From Hymenobacter daecheongensis DSM 21074 (lineage in GTDB: Bacteria > Bacteroidota > Bacteroidia > Cytophagales > Hymenobacteraceae): a stretch of DNA of 64,000 bases. The translations under genes and the position numbers were made by a program. Position 1 is the first letter of the stretch. Every line of letters begins with the position of its first letter. The notes beneath the pieces were generated by a model. The model had not been told where the DNA came from and searched no databases. It saw only the letters and a list, made by a program, of their open reading frames with translations. The stretch covers positions 186,001-250,000 of the forward strand of contig NZ_FQYN01000001.1 in assembly GCF_900141805.1 (NCBI RefSeq), read 5' to 3'. Below, piece by piece: positions 44,089 through 52,716 of the stretch.

Positions 44089-44580
44089 GTTTAATTTTAC
44101 ATCCTTCAGGTACGAGTCCACGAGCTGCTGTTGCGAGCTGGAATCAGCCAGTTCACGGCGCAGGATGCGCTCGGCAATGTCGATGGAGAGCTTTGCGGCC
44201 GTGTTTTTCACTTCGGTCAGCGCGGCGTTTTTCTCGTTCTGAATGGCTTCGCGAGCCTGCATGATCATGCGGCTGCCTTCTTCCGTGGCTTTGTTTTTGG
44301 CGGTTTCAACGAGTTGATTGGCCATCTGGGAAGCCTCCTGCATCATCTTGTCGCGCTCGATGCGGGCATCGGTCAGCAACTTTTCGTTGCCGGCTTTCAG
44401 CTGTTGCATTTCCAGCTTGGCCTGATCGGCCATGCGCAGGGCGCTTTCAATAGAATCTTCGCGCTCCTTGAGGGAGAGCAAAATAGGCTTCCAGGCAAAC
44501 TTAGCCAGCAGAAACAGCACGGTGAGGAAAATCACCAGCTGCCAGAAGATCAGACCAAATTCGGGCGTTACGATTTGCAT
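44086..44580 (-). CDS. atpF: F1F0 ATP synthase b subunit
   Basis: A 164-residue b subunit: one N-terminal membrane helix (LIFWQLVIFLTVLFLLAKFAW) followed by a long charged helix (SLKEREDSIESALRMADQAK onward) that forms the peripheral stalk. Ends with ERILRRELADSSSQQQLV as in other b subunits. A 161-base spacer with a hairpin separates it from atpE. Confidence 0.96.
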   Translation of the reverse strand: MQIVTPEFGLIFWQLVIFLTVLFLLAKFAWKPILLSLKEREDSIESALRMADQAKLEMQQLKAGNEKLLTDARIERDKMMQEASQMANQLVETAKNKATEEGSRMIMQAREAIQNEKNAALTEVKNTAAKLSIDIAERILRRELADSSSQQQLVDSYLKDVKLN

Positions 44581-44683
44581 AGCGCGGTAAACTCTACGTT
44601 GGCTTCGACAGCCAACAGATGAAAGGAGGAAATAGAATCGGAGCCCGAGGGCAGCCGAAAACCTACTTCAAAAAAGCCAAGTC

Positions 44684-44723
44684 AGCCCGCTACGCCGTGC
44701 GCCGAAGCGACGCGCAGCGGGCT
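44684..44723 (-). promoter_or_regulatory. Hairpin between atpE and atpF
   Basis: AGCCCGCT at 44684-44691 pairs with AGCGGGCT at 44716-44723; the GC-rich interior (GCGCGTCGCTTCGGCGCAC on the minus strand) can extend the stem. On the minus strand a run of six T follows about ten bases later. It could be an attenuator or an mRNA-stabilising 3' end for the highly expressed atpE message. Confidence 0.5.
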
Positions 44724-44741
44724 GCTCTTGCGGTGCCTCCT

Positions 44742-45002
44742 CTACTGGAGCTTGAACGAAATCAGCAGGCAAACTACCACGGCGAACAGCGCCAGACCCT
44801 CGATCAGGGCGGCTACGATCAGCATGGCCGTCTGGATTTTGCCGGAAGCCTCAGGCTGACGACCGATGGCCTCCATGGCGCTGCCACCGATGCGGCCGAT
44901 ACCCAGACCAGCACCCAGAGCAACCAGACCAGCACCGATACCGGCACCCATTACGGCGAGACCAGCGGCATTAACAACCTGCAACAACAGAGAAAGAAGC
45001 AT
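44742..45002 (-). CDS. atpE: F1F0 ATP synthase c subunit
   Basis: An 86-residue two-helix protein that forms the rotor ring. The glycine-rich first helix reads GAGLVALGAGLGIGRIGG, the loop has the conserved RQPE (residues 48-51), and the ion-carrying carboxylate is E68 in IVAALIEGLALF. The residues next to E68 do not show the Ser/Thr pattern of sodium-binding rings, so proton coupling is likely. Confidence 0.97.
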   Translation of the reverse strand: MLLSLLLQVVNAAGLAVMGAGIGAGLVALGAGLGIGRIGGSAMEAIGRQPEASGKIQTAMLIVAALIEGLALFAVVVCLLISFKLQ

Positions 45003-45056
45003 AAAACAGAGGTTTGAGAGAAATGTAAAACAGAAAAAAAGTCGGGTGAGAAAAGC

Positions 45057-46121
45057 TTAGTGTGCGTGGGCCGGCTCTACGCCGTTGCCGCCACCCATCT
45101 GCAGATCCGCATCGTGGTGGGTTTCCACCGCGCCGCCGATGTACATGGCGGTGAGCAGCGTGAAGATGTAGGCCTGCAGAATGGCTACCAGCAACTCCAG
45201 CACGTTGATGAACAGGCCGAAAGCCAGTGAAACCGGAGCCAGCGCCGCGCTTTTGAAGATGAAGATCAGGCTGATAAAGCTCAGAATAACGATGTGGCCG
45301 GCCGTGATGTTGGCAAACAGACGAACCATCAGCGAGAAGGGCTTTACCACGATGCCAATCAGCTCGACCGGAATCATGATAGGCAGCAGGGCCTTGGGCA
45401 CACCGGGCGTGGCGAAGATGTGGGCCCAGTAGTACTTGTTGGAACTGGCCAGCGTGATGATGAGCGTGAGCACGGCCAGCGTAAAGGTCACGGCGATGTT
45501 GCCGGTGAGGTTGGCGGCACCCGGCATCAGGCCCAGCAGGTTGTTGAACCAGATGAAGAAGAACACGGTGAGCAAATACGGCATGTAGCGCTCGTACTTG
45601 GGGCCGATGGACTTCTTGGCTACTTCATCCCGAATGAACAGGATAATGGGCTCGAAGAACGACTGCACGCCTTTCGGGGCTTTGCCGTGGTTCTTTTTGT
45701 AGCCGCTGGCTACGGCCGTGAACACCAGCAGCAACAGCACGGCGCTCAGGATGAGCGAAGCCGTGTTCTTGGTGATGGAGAAATCGTAGACTTTGCTGCC
45801 GTCTTCGGCCATCAGGTGCTCGTGCTCCAGCTTAAGGCCGTTATAGGCCTGGCCGTGGGCCAGCTTCGAGGAAGAGAAGACGCTCAGGCCCTTGGCAGGC
45901 TGGTAAGCAATAACGGGCAGCGGAATCGTGACGTGCGTGCCGTGCTCCGCGTTGCCGAGCGTGGCAAAATGCCATTCGTGAGAGTCCCCGATGTGGTGCA
46001 GAATCATCTCCCCGGGGTTGAAAGCTTCCTGATCGGTTGCTTCAGCCGTGGTAGCCGCAGGTTCGTTAGCGAAAACGGGAAGCGTAAGAATGCAAAAGAG
46101 AGCTATCAGTAAGCGCTTCAT
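45057..46121 (-). CDS. atpB: F1F0 ATP synthase a subunit with long N-terminal extension
   Basis: A 354-residue a subunit. The first ~20 residues look like a signal sequence and a ~90-residue His-rich extra-membrane part follows (LHHIGDSHEWHFATLG), a form known from Bacteroidota. The membrane part has the essential arginine in KPFSLMVRLFANITAGHI and the motif FGLFINVLELLVAILQAYIFTLL. It forms the proton path beside the c ring. Confidence 0.97.
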   Translation of the reverse strand: MKRLLIALFCILTLPVFANEPAATTAEATDQEAFNPGEMILHHIGDSHEWHFATLGNAEHGTHVTIPLPVIAYQPAKGLSVFSSSKLAHGQAYNGLKLEHEHLMAEDGSKVYDFSITKNTASLILSAVLLLLVFTAVASGYKKNHGKAPKGVQSFFEPIILFIRDEVAKKSIGPKYERYMPYLLTVFFFIWFNNLLGLMPGAANLTGNIAVTFTLAVLTLIITLASSNKYYWAHIFATPGVPKALLPIMIPVELIGIVVKPFSLMVRLFANITAGHIVILSFISLIFIFKSAALAPVSLAFGLFINVLELLVAILQAYIFTLLTAMYIGGAVETHHDADLQMGGGNGVEPAHAH

Positions 46122-46154
46122 TCAGTGGGAATTAGGGTAAAATCCGCAAAACCT

Positions 46155-46562
46155 TTACTCAGGATTTTCACCCGGTTTTGAAAACGGGCGCAAGTTACTC
46201 AGGATGCTCCAGACTTCAAACCCGGCGTAAAAGAAATACAGAATAAAGAAGCAGCCGAGGAAGGTCCAGGTGCCCCGGCCCTCGTGGGCCCCGCCCTTAT
46301 ACAAGTAAATCATTACCAACCCGATAGACAGCAGCAGCCGCAGCACGATGGAGCTAAAATAGGCCGCCATAAAGTTATCGGGGCTGGCCCGCACCAGCCG
46401 GAGCGTAATCCAGTAGGTGATGGCCGTGAGCAGGGTAAAGAAGCCGAAGATGCTGTAGGCCAGCGGATGCACCACGGCCGCGCCGTAGTGCAGCTGCAGA
46501 CCATATAGAATGGCCCACACGATAACGCAGAAGAGCAGGAAGGAGCGGAGAAAAACGGCCAC
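46155..46562 (-). CDS. Four-helix membrane protein of the atp operon (AtpI-like position)
   Basis: A 135-residue protein with four predicted membrane helices (FLLFCVIVWAILYGL, LAYSIFGFFTLLTAITYWI, SSIVLRLLLSIGLVMIYLY, FLGCFFILYFFYAGFEVWS). It sits 12 bases after atpZ and 33 bases before atpB, the place of AtpI in other bacteria. Sequence similarity to AtpI is not obvious by eye. A role in assembling the c ring is an inference from position. Confidence 0.78.
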   Translation of the reverse strand: MAVFLRSFLLFCVIVWAILYGLQLHYGAAVVHPLAYSIFGFFTLLTAITYWITLRLVRASPDNFMAAYFSSIVLRLLLSIGLVMIYLYKGGAHEGRGTWTFLGCFFILYFFYAGFEVWSILSNLRPFSKPGENPE

Positions 46563-46574
46563 GGGTTACTTATT

Positions 46575-46814
46575 CTATTCGTTGCGCGAAACGGCGCGGA
46601 TGATCTGGTAGGTAGCGGCCAGCAGGCCAAAAACCATCAGGCCGATGGTGTACCACGGGTTTTTATTCTGAAAATACGCATCCAGCTTGAGGCCGCCCCA
46701 AGTGCACAGGCCAATGATGGCCAGCATCTGAAAGCCCAGCCCGGAGTATTTGGCGAAGCTGCGCAAACGGTCAGAATCGTTGGACTTGGGCGGTGGCGGA
46801 GCGTCGGCGGGCAT
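46575..46814 (-). CDS. atpZ: AtpZ/AtpI family protein
   Basis: A 79-residue protein with two membrane helices (GLGFQMLAIIGLCTWGGLKLD and WYTIGLMVFGLLAATYQII) typical of the AtpZ family encoded at the head of atp operons, implicated in ion transport or in assembly of the synthase. ATG 46814 is chosen; the open frame upstream lacks such character. It is the first gene of the operon, divergent from the porW/sprE-like gene. Confidence 0.85.
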   Translation of the reverse strand: MPADAPPPPKSNDSDRLRSFAKYSGLGFQMLAIIGLCTWGGLKLDAYFQNKNPWYTIGLMVFGLLAATYQIIRAVSRNE

Positions 46815-47065
46815 GGCGCGGGGCGGTTTGGGGGTGCGAAAGTATTGATTTTCGGCGCAGTAGCCTACGGTTGCGGGCAGGTTTTGGCTAAAGTAGCGAA
46901 GTGGCCGCGGCCGCGGCCGGGCAGCAAAAGCCAACAGGGCCAGGGAAAAACCGTAATTTTACCCAACGCCCTACGTTGTAGAACCCACGCGCCGCCGGAT
47001 CGAACGAATCGGCGGAACCCGCGCGTTTGATTTGGCAACCCGGGACTCTCTCCTATTCCTCTGCT

Positions 47066-50000
47066 TTGACGAAGTATCCGCTTTTCCGCCTGCTTTCCGT
47101 GCCTGTGGCGCTGCTTTTGGTAGCCGCCGTGGGGGCCTGCTCCTCGGAGCGGAAGTCCATTATCGGGCATAGCTACGAGAACATCGTGGCCCGCGACAAC
47201 GGCTTTTTTCTGGCCCGCGAGAAGCTGCGGGCTACCGAGGCCACCTTATACAAGGCCCGCGTGAACGACTACAACCGCGTGCTGCCGCTGTTCCCGACGC
47301 TGGACGACGCTACCGTGGCCCGCGTGACGGCCGACCTCGACGACGTCATCAAGAAGGCCTCGCTGCCCATTCAGCACCGCCCCGGCTCCGACTGGACCGA
47401 CGACAGCTACCTGCTCATCGGGCAAGCTCGCTACTACAAGAAGGAGTATGAGGACGCGGGCAAGACGTTCAAGTATGTGAATACCACCAGCAAGGATGCC
47501 AACGCCCGGCACGAGGCGCTGATCTGGCTGATGCGCACGTTTCTGGCCACTAAAGAACTGGAAAACGCGGCGGCCGTGTCCGATTTGCTGGATAAGGAGC
47601 AGGGCTCGGGCCGGAACGCGCGGGAGCTTTTTCTGACCCGCGCCGAGTACTTTCTGCAGACCGGCGACCAGTTGAAAGCCATTGAGAATCTGACCCGGGC
47701 GCTGCCCTACATCAAGCCCAAAAATGAGCTGTCGCGCACGCGCTACATTCTGGCGCAGCTGTATCAGGCCACCAATCAGGATAAGGAAGCCTACGCGCAG
47801 CTGAACAAAATTCTGAAGCGCAACCCGCCCTACGAGCTGGATTTCTTCGCCAAGCTGATGCTGGGTCAGGTTTCAGATCTGAACACGACCGACAAGGCCC
47901 GGCTGGACAAGTATTTCGCCAAACTGCTGAAGGACACCAAGAACAAGGAATACCGCGACAAGATCTACTACGAGATGGCGCGGCTCGACTACCGCCAGCA
48001 GCGCTACGACAACGCGCTGGCGCTGCTACGGCAGTCGGCGCGGGCCACCACCAGCAACAAGGCTCAGAAATCGTACACGTATCTGCTGGCCGGCCGCATC
48101 TACTACGAAAACCTGCAGAAGTACCCGCTGGCCGCCGCCTACTACGACAGCACGGTGCAGAACATGCCCCGCGAAGCCCCCGAGTATGCTGCCACCGTGG
48201 AGCGGAGCGCTATTCTGAAGGACTTCGCCCGCCAGACCACCATCATCAGCACTCAGGACAGCCTGCAGGCACTGGCCCGGCTGGACAGCGCCACCCTGCG
48301 CACCCGCCTGACCGACTTTGCCACCGCCGAGCTGGTCACCCGCAAGAAGAATGAGGAGCGCCAGGCTGCCCTGGTGGCCCGGCAGGCCCAGCGGCAGCAA
48401 ACGGCCAGTACCAATGCCGTATCAGCTTTCGGCAACGTGAATACGGATCCGCTGGCGGCGGCCAACAGCACTACGGGCGCTTTGTGGTATTTCGACAACC
48501 CTACGGCCCTGACCACAGCCCGCGGCGAGTTTATCCGGAAGTGGGGCGACCGGAAGCTGCAGGATAACTGGCGCACCACGAGCCAGGCCAGCGCCTCGGC
48601 CGTGACGAGCCAGGGCGGCAACGTGCCGGTTTCGATTGCCGGCGCAGATGGCGTCCGCGTCAATCCGACCACTGGTGCGCCCGCTGCCGCCGCTGATCCG
48701 GCGGCGCAGGTGCGGGGCTTGGTGGCCGGCTACCGCCAAAACCTGCCGCTGACGGAAGCGCAGTTGAAGGCTTCGCAGAAGCAGGTGGAAGAGGCGCTGT
48801 TCGCGCTGGGTGGCATCTACAACCAGCAGCTGCGCGAGCCGGTGCAGGCCGCCGACACCTACGAGAAGCTGGTGACGCGCTTCCCCGGCGGCGTGCACAC
48901 GCCCGAAACGTATTACAGCCTTTATCTGCTCTACAAAGAGAAAAACGACCCGCGCGGCGAAGCCTATGCCCAGAAGCTGCGGACGGAGTACCCAAACTCG
49001 TCGTATGCGCGGCTGGTGGCCGACCCGGAGTATCTGCGGCGCACGTCGGTGGCCAATGCCCAGGTAGGTGTGCTGCTCGATTCGGCCTTCACTTTCTATA
49101 AAAAGCAGGAATTCACCAAGTCTTCGGCGGTGCTGGCGCGGGCCCGCAAGCAGTATCCGGTGACGGATCTGAACGACCGGGTGGCGTTTCTGACCACGCT
49201 CATCACCATCCGGACCAAGCCGCCGGTGGTGGCGAAGGCAGCCGTGGACAAATTTCAGAAAGACTACCCGGAAAGCCCGCTGCTGAGCCAGGCGCAGGCG
49301 CTGCTGGGCAGCTACAAGCGCTACGAGGAAGGCCAGATTGCCGGCGCCCTGGCTTCTACCGACAAGCCCGTGATATCCGTTTTCCGGCCCGGCGAAGTGG
49401 ATAACCGGATGCGGATTTTCTACGGCGAGAACGAAACGCCTGCCAAACCAGTCCCCGCGCCGCCTGCATCAGTGCCCGTGCCGGCTCCCAAACCTTCGGC
49501 GACCGATGCGGCACCAGCCACGATGCCAGCGGCCACGCCACCCGCTGCCCCGGCTTCTAAACCCAAGCTAACCCGCCGCCAGGCCCGCAAGGCCAGCACG
49601 CCTCCAACCGATTCAGCCGGCACCGCAGCCCCGAATACTCCTGTGGTGCCGCTAGCCGCCCCAACTCCTGCTTCAGCCCCAGCCGCGCCCGTCAAACCCG
49701 CTACGCCCTACACCACCAACCTGGCGGCCGGGCACGCGGTAGTGCTGGCTTTCCCGAAAGGTGCCGCCCCGCTGAAGGACCTGCCCGCCCTGCTGAGCAC
49801 CTACAACAACCGCTTTTTCAAGGCCAGCAACCTGCAGGTGCAGCAATCCGCCCTCGGCGACAGCCTGGACCTGGTGGTGGTGCAATCTTTGCCGGGCGCG
49901 AAAGTAGCGCAGAGCTACGCCCTGAAGTTGCGCGGCCCGCAAGCCCCACTGAGCAAGCTGCGCGGCGTGGGTTACCAAACCCTGATCATTGGTATTGATA

Positions 50001-50074
50001 ACATGCCGCTGCTGCTCCAAAGCAAAGATTTGGCAGAGTATCAGCGCTTCTACCAGAAGACTTACTCCAAATAA
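47066..50074 (+). CDS. porW: PorW/SprE-like type IX secretion TPR lipoprotein
   Basis: About 1002 residues when begun at TTG 47066 (frame reads LTKYPLFRLLSVPVALLLVA). A lipobox VGAC near residue 25 marks a lipoprotein. Long tetratricopeptide repeats follow (DDSYLLIGQARYYKKEYEDA, KSYTYLLAGRIYYENLQKYP, EEALFALGGIYNQQLREPV), then a Pro/Ala-rich linker (about 790-890) and a C-terminal globular domain of ~110 residues. By family it links the outer-membrane translocon to the GldKLMN motor complex. No ATG suits; TTG is the inferred start. It is divergent from the atp operon. Confidence 0.83.
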   Translation: MTKYPLFRLLSVPVALLLVAAVGACSSERKSIIGHSYENIVARDNGFFLAREKLRATEATLYKARVNDYNRVLPLFPTLDDATVARVTADLDDVIKKASLPIQHRPGSDWTDDSYLLIGQARYYKKEYEDAGKTFKYVNTTSKDANARHEALIWLMRTFLATKELENAAAVSDLLDKEQGSGRNARELFLTRAEYFLQTGDQLKAIENLTRALPYIKPKNELSRTRYILAQLYQATNQDKEAYAQLNKILKRNPPYELDFFAKLMLGQVSDLNTTDKARLDKYFAKLLKDTKNKEYRDKIYYEMARLDYRQQRYDNALALLRQSARATTSNKAQKSYTYLLAGRIYYENLQKYPLAAAYYDSTVQNMPREAPEYAATVERSAILKDFARQTTIISTQDSLQALARLDSATLRTRLTDFATAELVTRKKNEERQAALVARQAQRQQTASTNAVSAFGNVNTDPLAAANSTTGALWYFDNPTALTTARGEFIRKWGDRKLQDNWRTTSQASASAVTSQGGNVPVSIAGADGVRVNPTTGAPAAAADPAAQVRGLVAGYRQNLPLTEAQLKASQKQVEEALFALGGIYNQQLREPVQAADTYEKLVTRFPGGVHTPETYYSLYLLYKEKNDPRGEAYAQKLRTEYPNSSYARLVADPEYLRRTSVANAQVGVLLDSAFTFYKKQEFTKSSAVLARARKQYPVTDLNDRVAFLTTLITIRTKPPVVAKAAVDKFQKDYPESPLLSQAQALLGSYKRYEEGQIAGALASTDKPVISVFRPGEVDNRMRIFYGENETPAKPVPAPPASVPVPAPKPSATDAAPATMPAATPPAAPASKPKLTRRQARKASTPPTDSAGTAAPNTPVVPLAAPTPASAPAAPVKPATPYTTNLAAGHAVVLAFPKGAAPLKDLPALLSTYNNRFFKASNLQVQQSALGDSLDLVVVQSLPGAKVAQSYALKLRGPQAPLSKLRGVGYQTLIIGIDNMPLLLQSKDLAEYQRFYQKTYSK

Positions 50075-50160
50075 TTCTGAGTTATGAATTCTGAAGCATG
50101 GATTGGTGCTTATGCCAGTTCGGACATTCATAATTCATAATTCTTAATTCATAATTGAAT
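50073..50160. repeat. AT-rich inverted repeat element before the penicillin-binding protein gene
   Basis: The 88-base spacer between porW and the PBP gene consists of ATTCATAATTC/GAATTATGAAT-type units facing each other (50074-50096 against 50126-50158). It resembles the element at 41751-41838 including a shared middle (GGTG....GCCAGTTC). It ends two bases before the ATG at 50163. Confidence 0.65.
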
Positions 50161-50162
50161 TC

Positions 50163-52496
50163 ATGGCTTACCCTGCCACCAAGACCAAACCGGCCCCGCG
50201 CAAACCTCAGCGGCCGGGTCGATTCACGGCTTTCACGCGCACCATGTGGCTGCTTTTCGGCGGTGGCGTGCTGGGCTTCGTGCTGTATGTGCTGGCGGTG
50301 AGCGTGAATTTTCTGGGGCTTTTCGGGCGGATGCCTAACCTGAAGACGCTGGAAAACCCGAAGAGTGAGTTGGCCTCGGAAATCTACTCGGCTGATGGGG
50401 CGCTGATGGGCAAGTATTTCCACGAAAACCGCACCCCGGCCGAGTACGAAGACCTGCCCCAGCACTTAGTTGACGCGCTCATTGCCACCGAGGATTCGCG
50501 CTTCGAGCAGCACTCCGGCATTGACCCTAAAGCCACAGGCCGGGTGGCGGCGGGGCTGCTCACGGGCGGCAGCGGCGGCGGCGGCTCCACGCTTACCCAG
50601 CAGTTGGCCAAGGTACTGTTCCGCACCCGCGGCGACCTGAACGACGGCACCCTGAACGACGTGCCCGGCGTGCGGATGCTCATCACCAAGACCAAAGAAT
50701 GGATTCTGGCCGTGCGGCTGGAGCGCAACTACACGAAGCGCGAAATTCTGCGCATGTACTTGAACACCAACGACTATGGCTCCAACGCTTTTGGTATCAA
50801 CACGGCCTCCAAGACATTTTTCAATAAGAAGCCGAAAGACCTGACGGTGGCTGAAGCGGCCACGTTGGTGGGCGTACTCAACGCGCCCTCGCGCTTCAGT
50901 CCGCGCTTCAACCCGGAACGCTCCAAGCTTCGCCGCAACTGGGTGCTGCTGCAGATGAATAAGTACGGCTACCTGAACGAGACAGCCTTACGGGCCGAGA
51001 CGCTCAAGCCCATCAAGCTCGACTACAGCGTGGAAAACCAGAACGAAGGCATTGCGCCCTACTTCCGGGTGGAGGTGAGCAAAATGCTGAAGGAGTGGGC
51101 CCGCGACACCGACCACGACCTGTACGCCGATGGCCTGAAAATCTACACCACCATCGATTCGCGGATGCAGCGCTACGCCGAATCGGCCATTGCCGACCAC
51201 ATGAAGCTCCAGCAGAAGTGGTTCGACGCGCACTGGAAAGGCCAGCAGCCGTGGCGCGATGAAAACGGTAAGGTCATTCCGAACTTCATTAACACTTCCA
51301 TCCGGCGCACGGAGCGCTTTAAGTCGCTCAGCAACCGCTTCGACGGTAACAAGGACTCCATCAACTACTACCTGCGCAAGAAGTACAAGATGATGGTGTT
51401 CTCGTGGAAGGGCGAGAAGGAAGTGTTCATGTCGCCGCTCGATTCGCTGGCGTACTACAAGCACCTGCTGCAGGCCGGTTTTATGGCCATGAACCCGCTC
51501 AATGGCCAGATTAAGGCCTGGGTGGGCGGCACCAACTACAAGTATTTCAAATACGACCACGTGAAGCAGGGCAAGCGCCAGCCGGGCTCCACGTTTAAGC
51601 CCATCGTTTACACCGCCGCCATCGACCAGGGCTACTCGCCCTGCTACCAACGGCCCGACGTGGCTACCACGTTCCCGGCCGTGGCCGGCCGCGAGTCGTA
51701 TACGCCCAAGAATTTTGAGGGCGGCTTTTCCGGCCGCACCTTCACGCTGCGCCAAGCTCTGGCCCGCTCCATGAACTCCATTACGGCCTGGGTAGTGCAG
51801 AAAATCGGGCCCGAAACGGTGGTTTCCTACGCCAAGCGCCTCGGCATCACTTCCCCCATCGAAGCCGTGCCGGCCGTGGGCTTCGGCTCCTCCGACGTGA
51901 GCATGTACGAGCTGTGCGGAGCCTACGGCACATTCGTCAACAAAGGCGTCTGGACGGCCCCGATGATGGTAACCCGCATTGAGGACAAAAACGGCAACGT
52001 GCTGCGCGAATTCGTGCCCCAGACACGCGAAGCTCTCAGCGAGGAAACCGCCTACATTATGACCCACATGCTGCAGGCTTCTACCACCGAGCCGGGCGGC
52101 ACGTCGGTTATTCTGAAAACGGGCTTCAAGTTTCCGTATGAAATCGGGGCTAAAACTGGCACCACCAGCAACTATTCCGATGCCTGGTTTATGGGCATCA
52201 CGCCCGACCTGGTGTGCGGCATGTGGGTCGGCGGCGAAGACCGCAGCATTCACTTCCGCACCGGGGCCTACGGCCAGGGCGCCCGCCTGGCGCTGCCTAT
52301 CTACGGCGTGTTCATGCGCAAAGTATACGCCGACAAGAGCATCGGCATCAGTACCGCGCCCTTCCCCAAGCCGGCCCAGCCGCTCAGCATCGAAATCGAC
52401 TGCAGCCGCTACTACGGCGGCCAGCGCGACACGATTCCCTACGACCAAAAGCTCAACCAGACCGATCTGGAGGACCTGAACGACCAGGATATTTAG
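50163..52496 (+). CDS. Class A penicillin-binding protein (PBP1A family)
   Basis: A 777-residue bifunctional peptidoglycan synthase. One N-terminal membrane helix (around 35-55). The glycosyltransferase 51 domain has EDSRFEQHSGID and GGSTLTQQLAK. The transpeptidase domain has the active Ser in GSTFKP (S-x-x-K), SMNSI (S-x-N) and KTGTT. It polymerises and cross-links peptidoglycan in the periplasm. It follows the porW gene by 88 bases and may be co-transcribed. Confidence 0.95.
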   Translation: MAYPATKTKPAPRKPQRPGRFTAFTRTMWLLFGGGVLGFVLYVLAVSVNFLGLFGRMPNLKTLENPKSELASEIYSADGALMGKYFHENRTPAEYEDLPQHLVDALIATEDSRFEQHSGIDPKATGRVAAGLLTGGSGGGGSTLTQQLAKVLFRTRGDLNDGTLNDVPGVRMLITKTKEWILAVRLERNYTKREILRMYLNTNDYGSNAFGINTASKTFFNKKPKDLTVAEAATLVGVLNAPSRFSPRFNPERSKLRRNWVLLQMNKYGYLNETALRAETLKPIKLDYSVENQNEGIAPYFRVEVSKMLKEWARDTDHDLYADGLKIYTTIDSRMQRYAESAIADHMKLQQKWFDAHWKGQQPWRDENGKVIPNFINTSIRRTERFKSLSNRFDGNKDSINYYLRKKYKMMVFSWKGEKEVFMSPLDSLAYYKHLLQAGFMAMNPLNGQIKAWVGGTNYKYFKYDHVKQGKRQPGSTFKPIVYTAAIDQGYSPCYQRPDVATTFPAVAGRESYTPKNFEGGFSGRTFTLRQALARSMNSITAWVVQKIGPETVVSYAKRLGITSPIEAVPAVGFGSSDVSMYELCGAYGTFVNKGVWTAPMMVTRIEDKNGNVLREFVPQTREALSEETAYIMTHMLQASTTEPGGTSVILKTGFKFPYEIGAKTGTTSNYSDAWFMGITPDLVCGMWVGGEDRSIHFRTGAYGQGARLALPIYGVFMRKVYADKSIGISTAPFPKPAQPLSIEIDCSRYYGGQRDTIPYDQKLNQTDLEDLNDQDI

Positions 52497-52503
52497 CGTG
52501 CCC

Positions 52504-52707
52504 GATTACGCGGATCTTTCGCTGATTTCATTGAAGATTACGGAATGTGGCCGGGACAACCTGGCCACATTTTTTGTTAGAGAATGCGCAATATTGTGCT
52601 GATCCTGCACCTTGCGCGGCTCCGTCCGTATCTGGAGCAGAGCATCTTTTTTTGTTCGCTGCCCTGCGTACGCAATCAGCGTAATCAGCGAAAAATCCGC
52701 GTCAATC
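52504..52707. repeat. Imperfect inverted repeat flanking the spacer upstream of uvrC
   Basis: GATTACGCGGATCTTTCGC at 52504-52522, continuing to 52527, is complementary to 52683-52707 with one mismatch and one extra base. The second arm ends ten bases before the uvrC ATG. The 155 bases between the arms include the PBP terminator. It looks like a dispersed repeat of the 'ATCAGCG..AAAATCCGCG' kind. Confidence 0.6.
52544..52576 (+). terminator. Rho-independent terminator of the PBP gene
   Basis: AATGTGGCC at 52544-52552 pairs with GGCCACATT at 52563-52571 and runs into six T. It lies about 50 bases after the stop codon. Confidence 0.83.
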
Positions 52708-52716
52708 AGTGATTCT

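Noticed and set aside
46815..47065. Promoters for the divergent atp and porW genes
   Set aside because: The spacer must contain them, but I found only partial matches to TAnnTTTG (for example TACTTTAG on the minus strand near 46888) without a properly spaced TTG, so none is reported.
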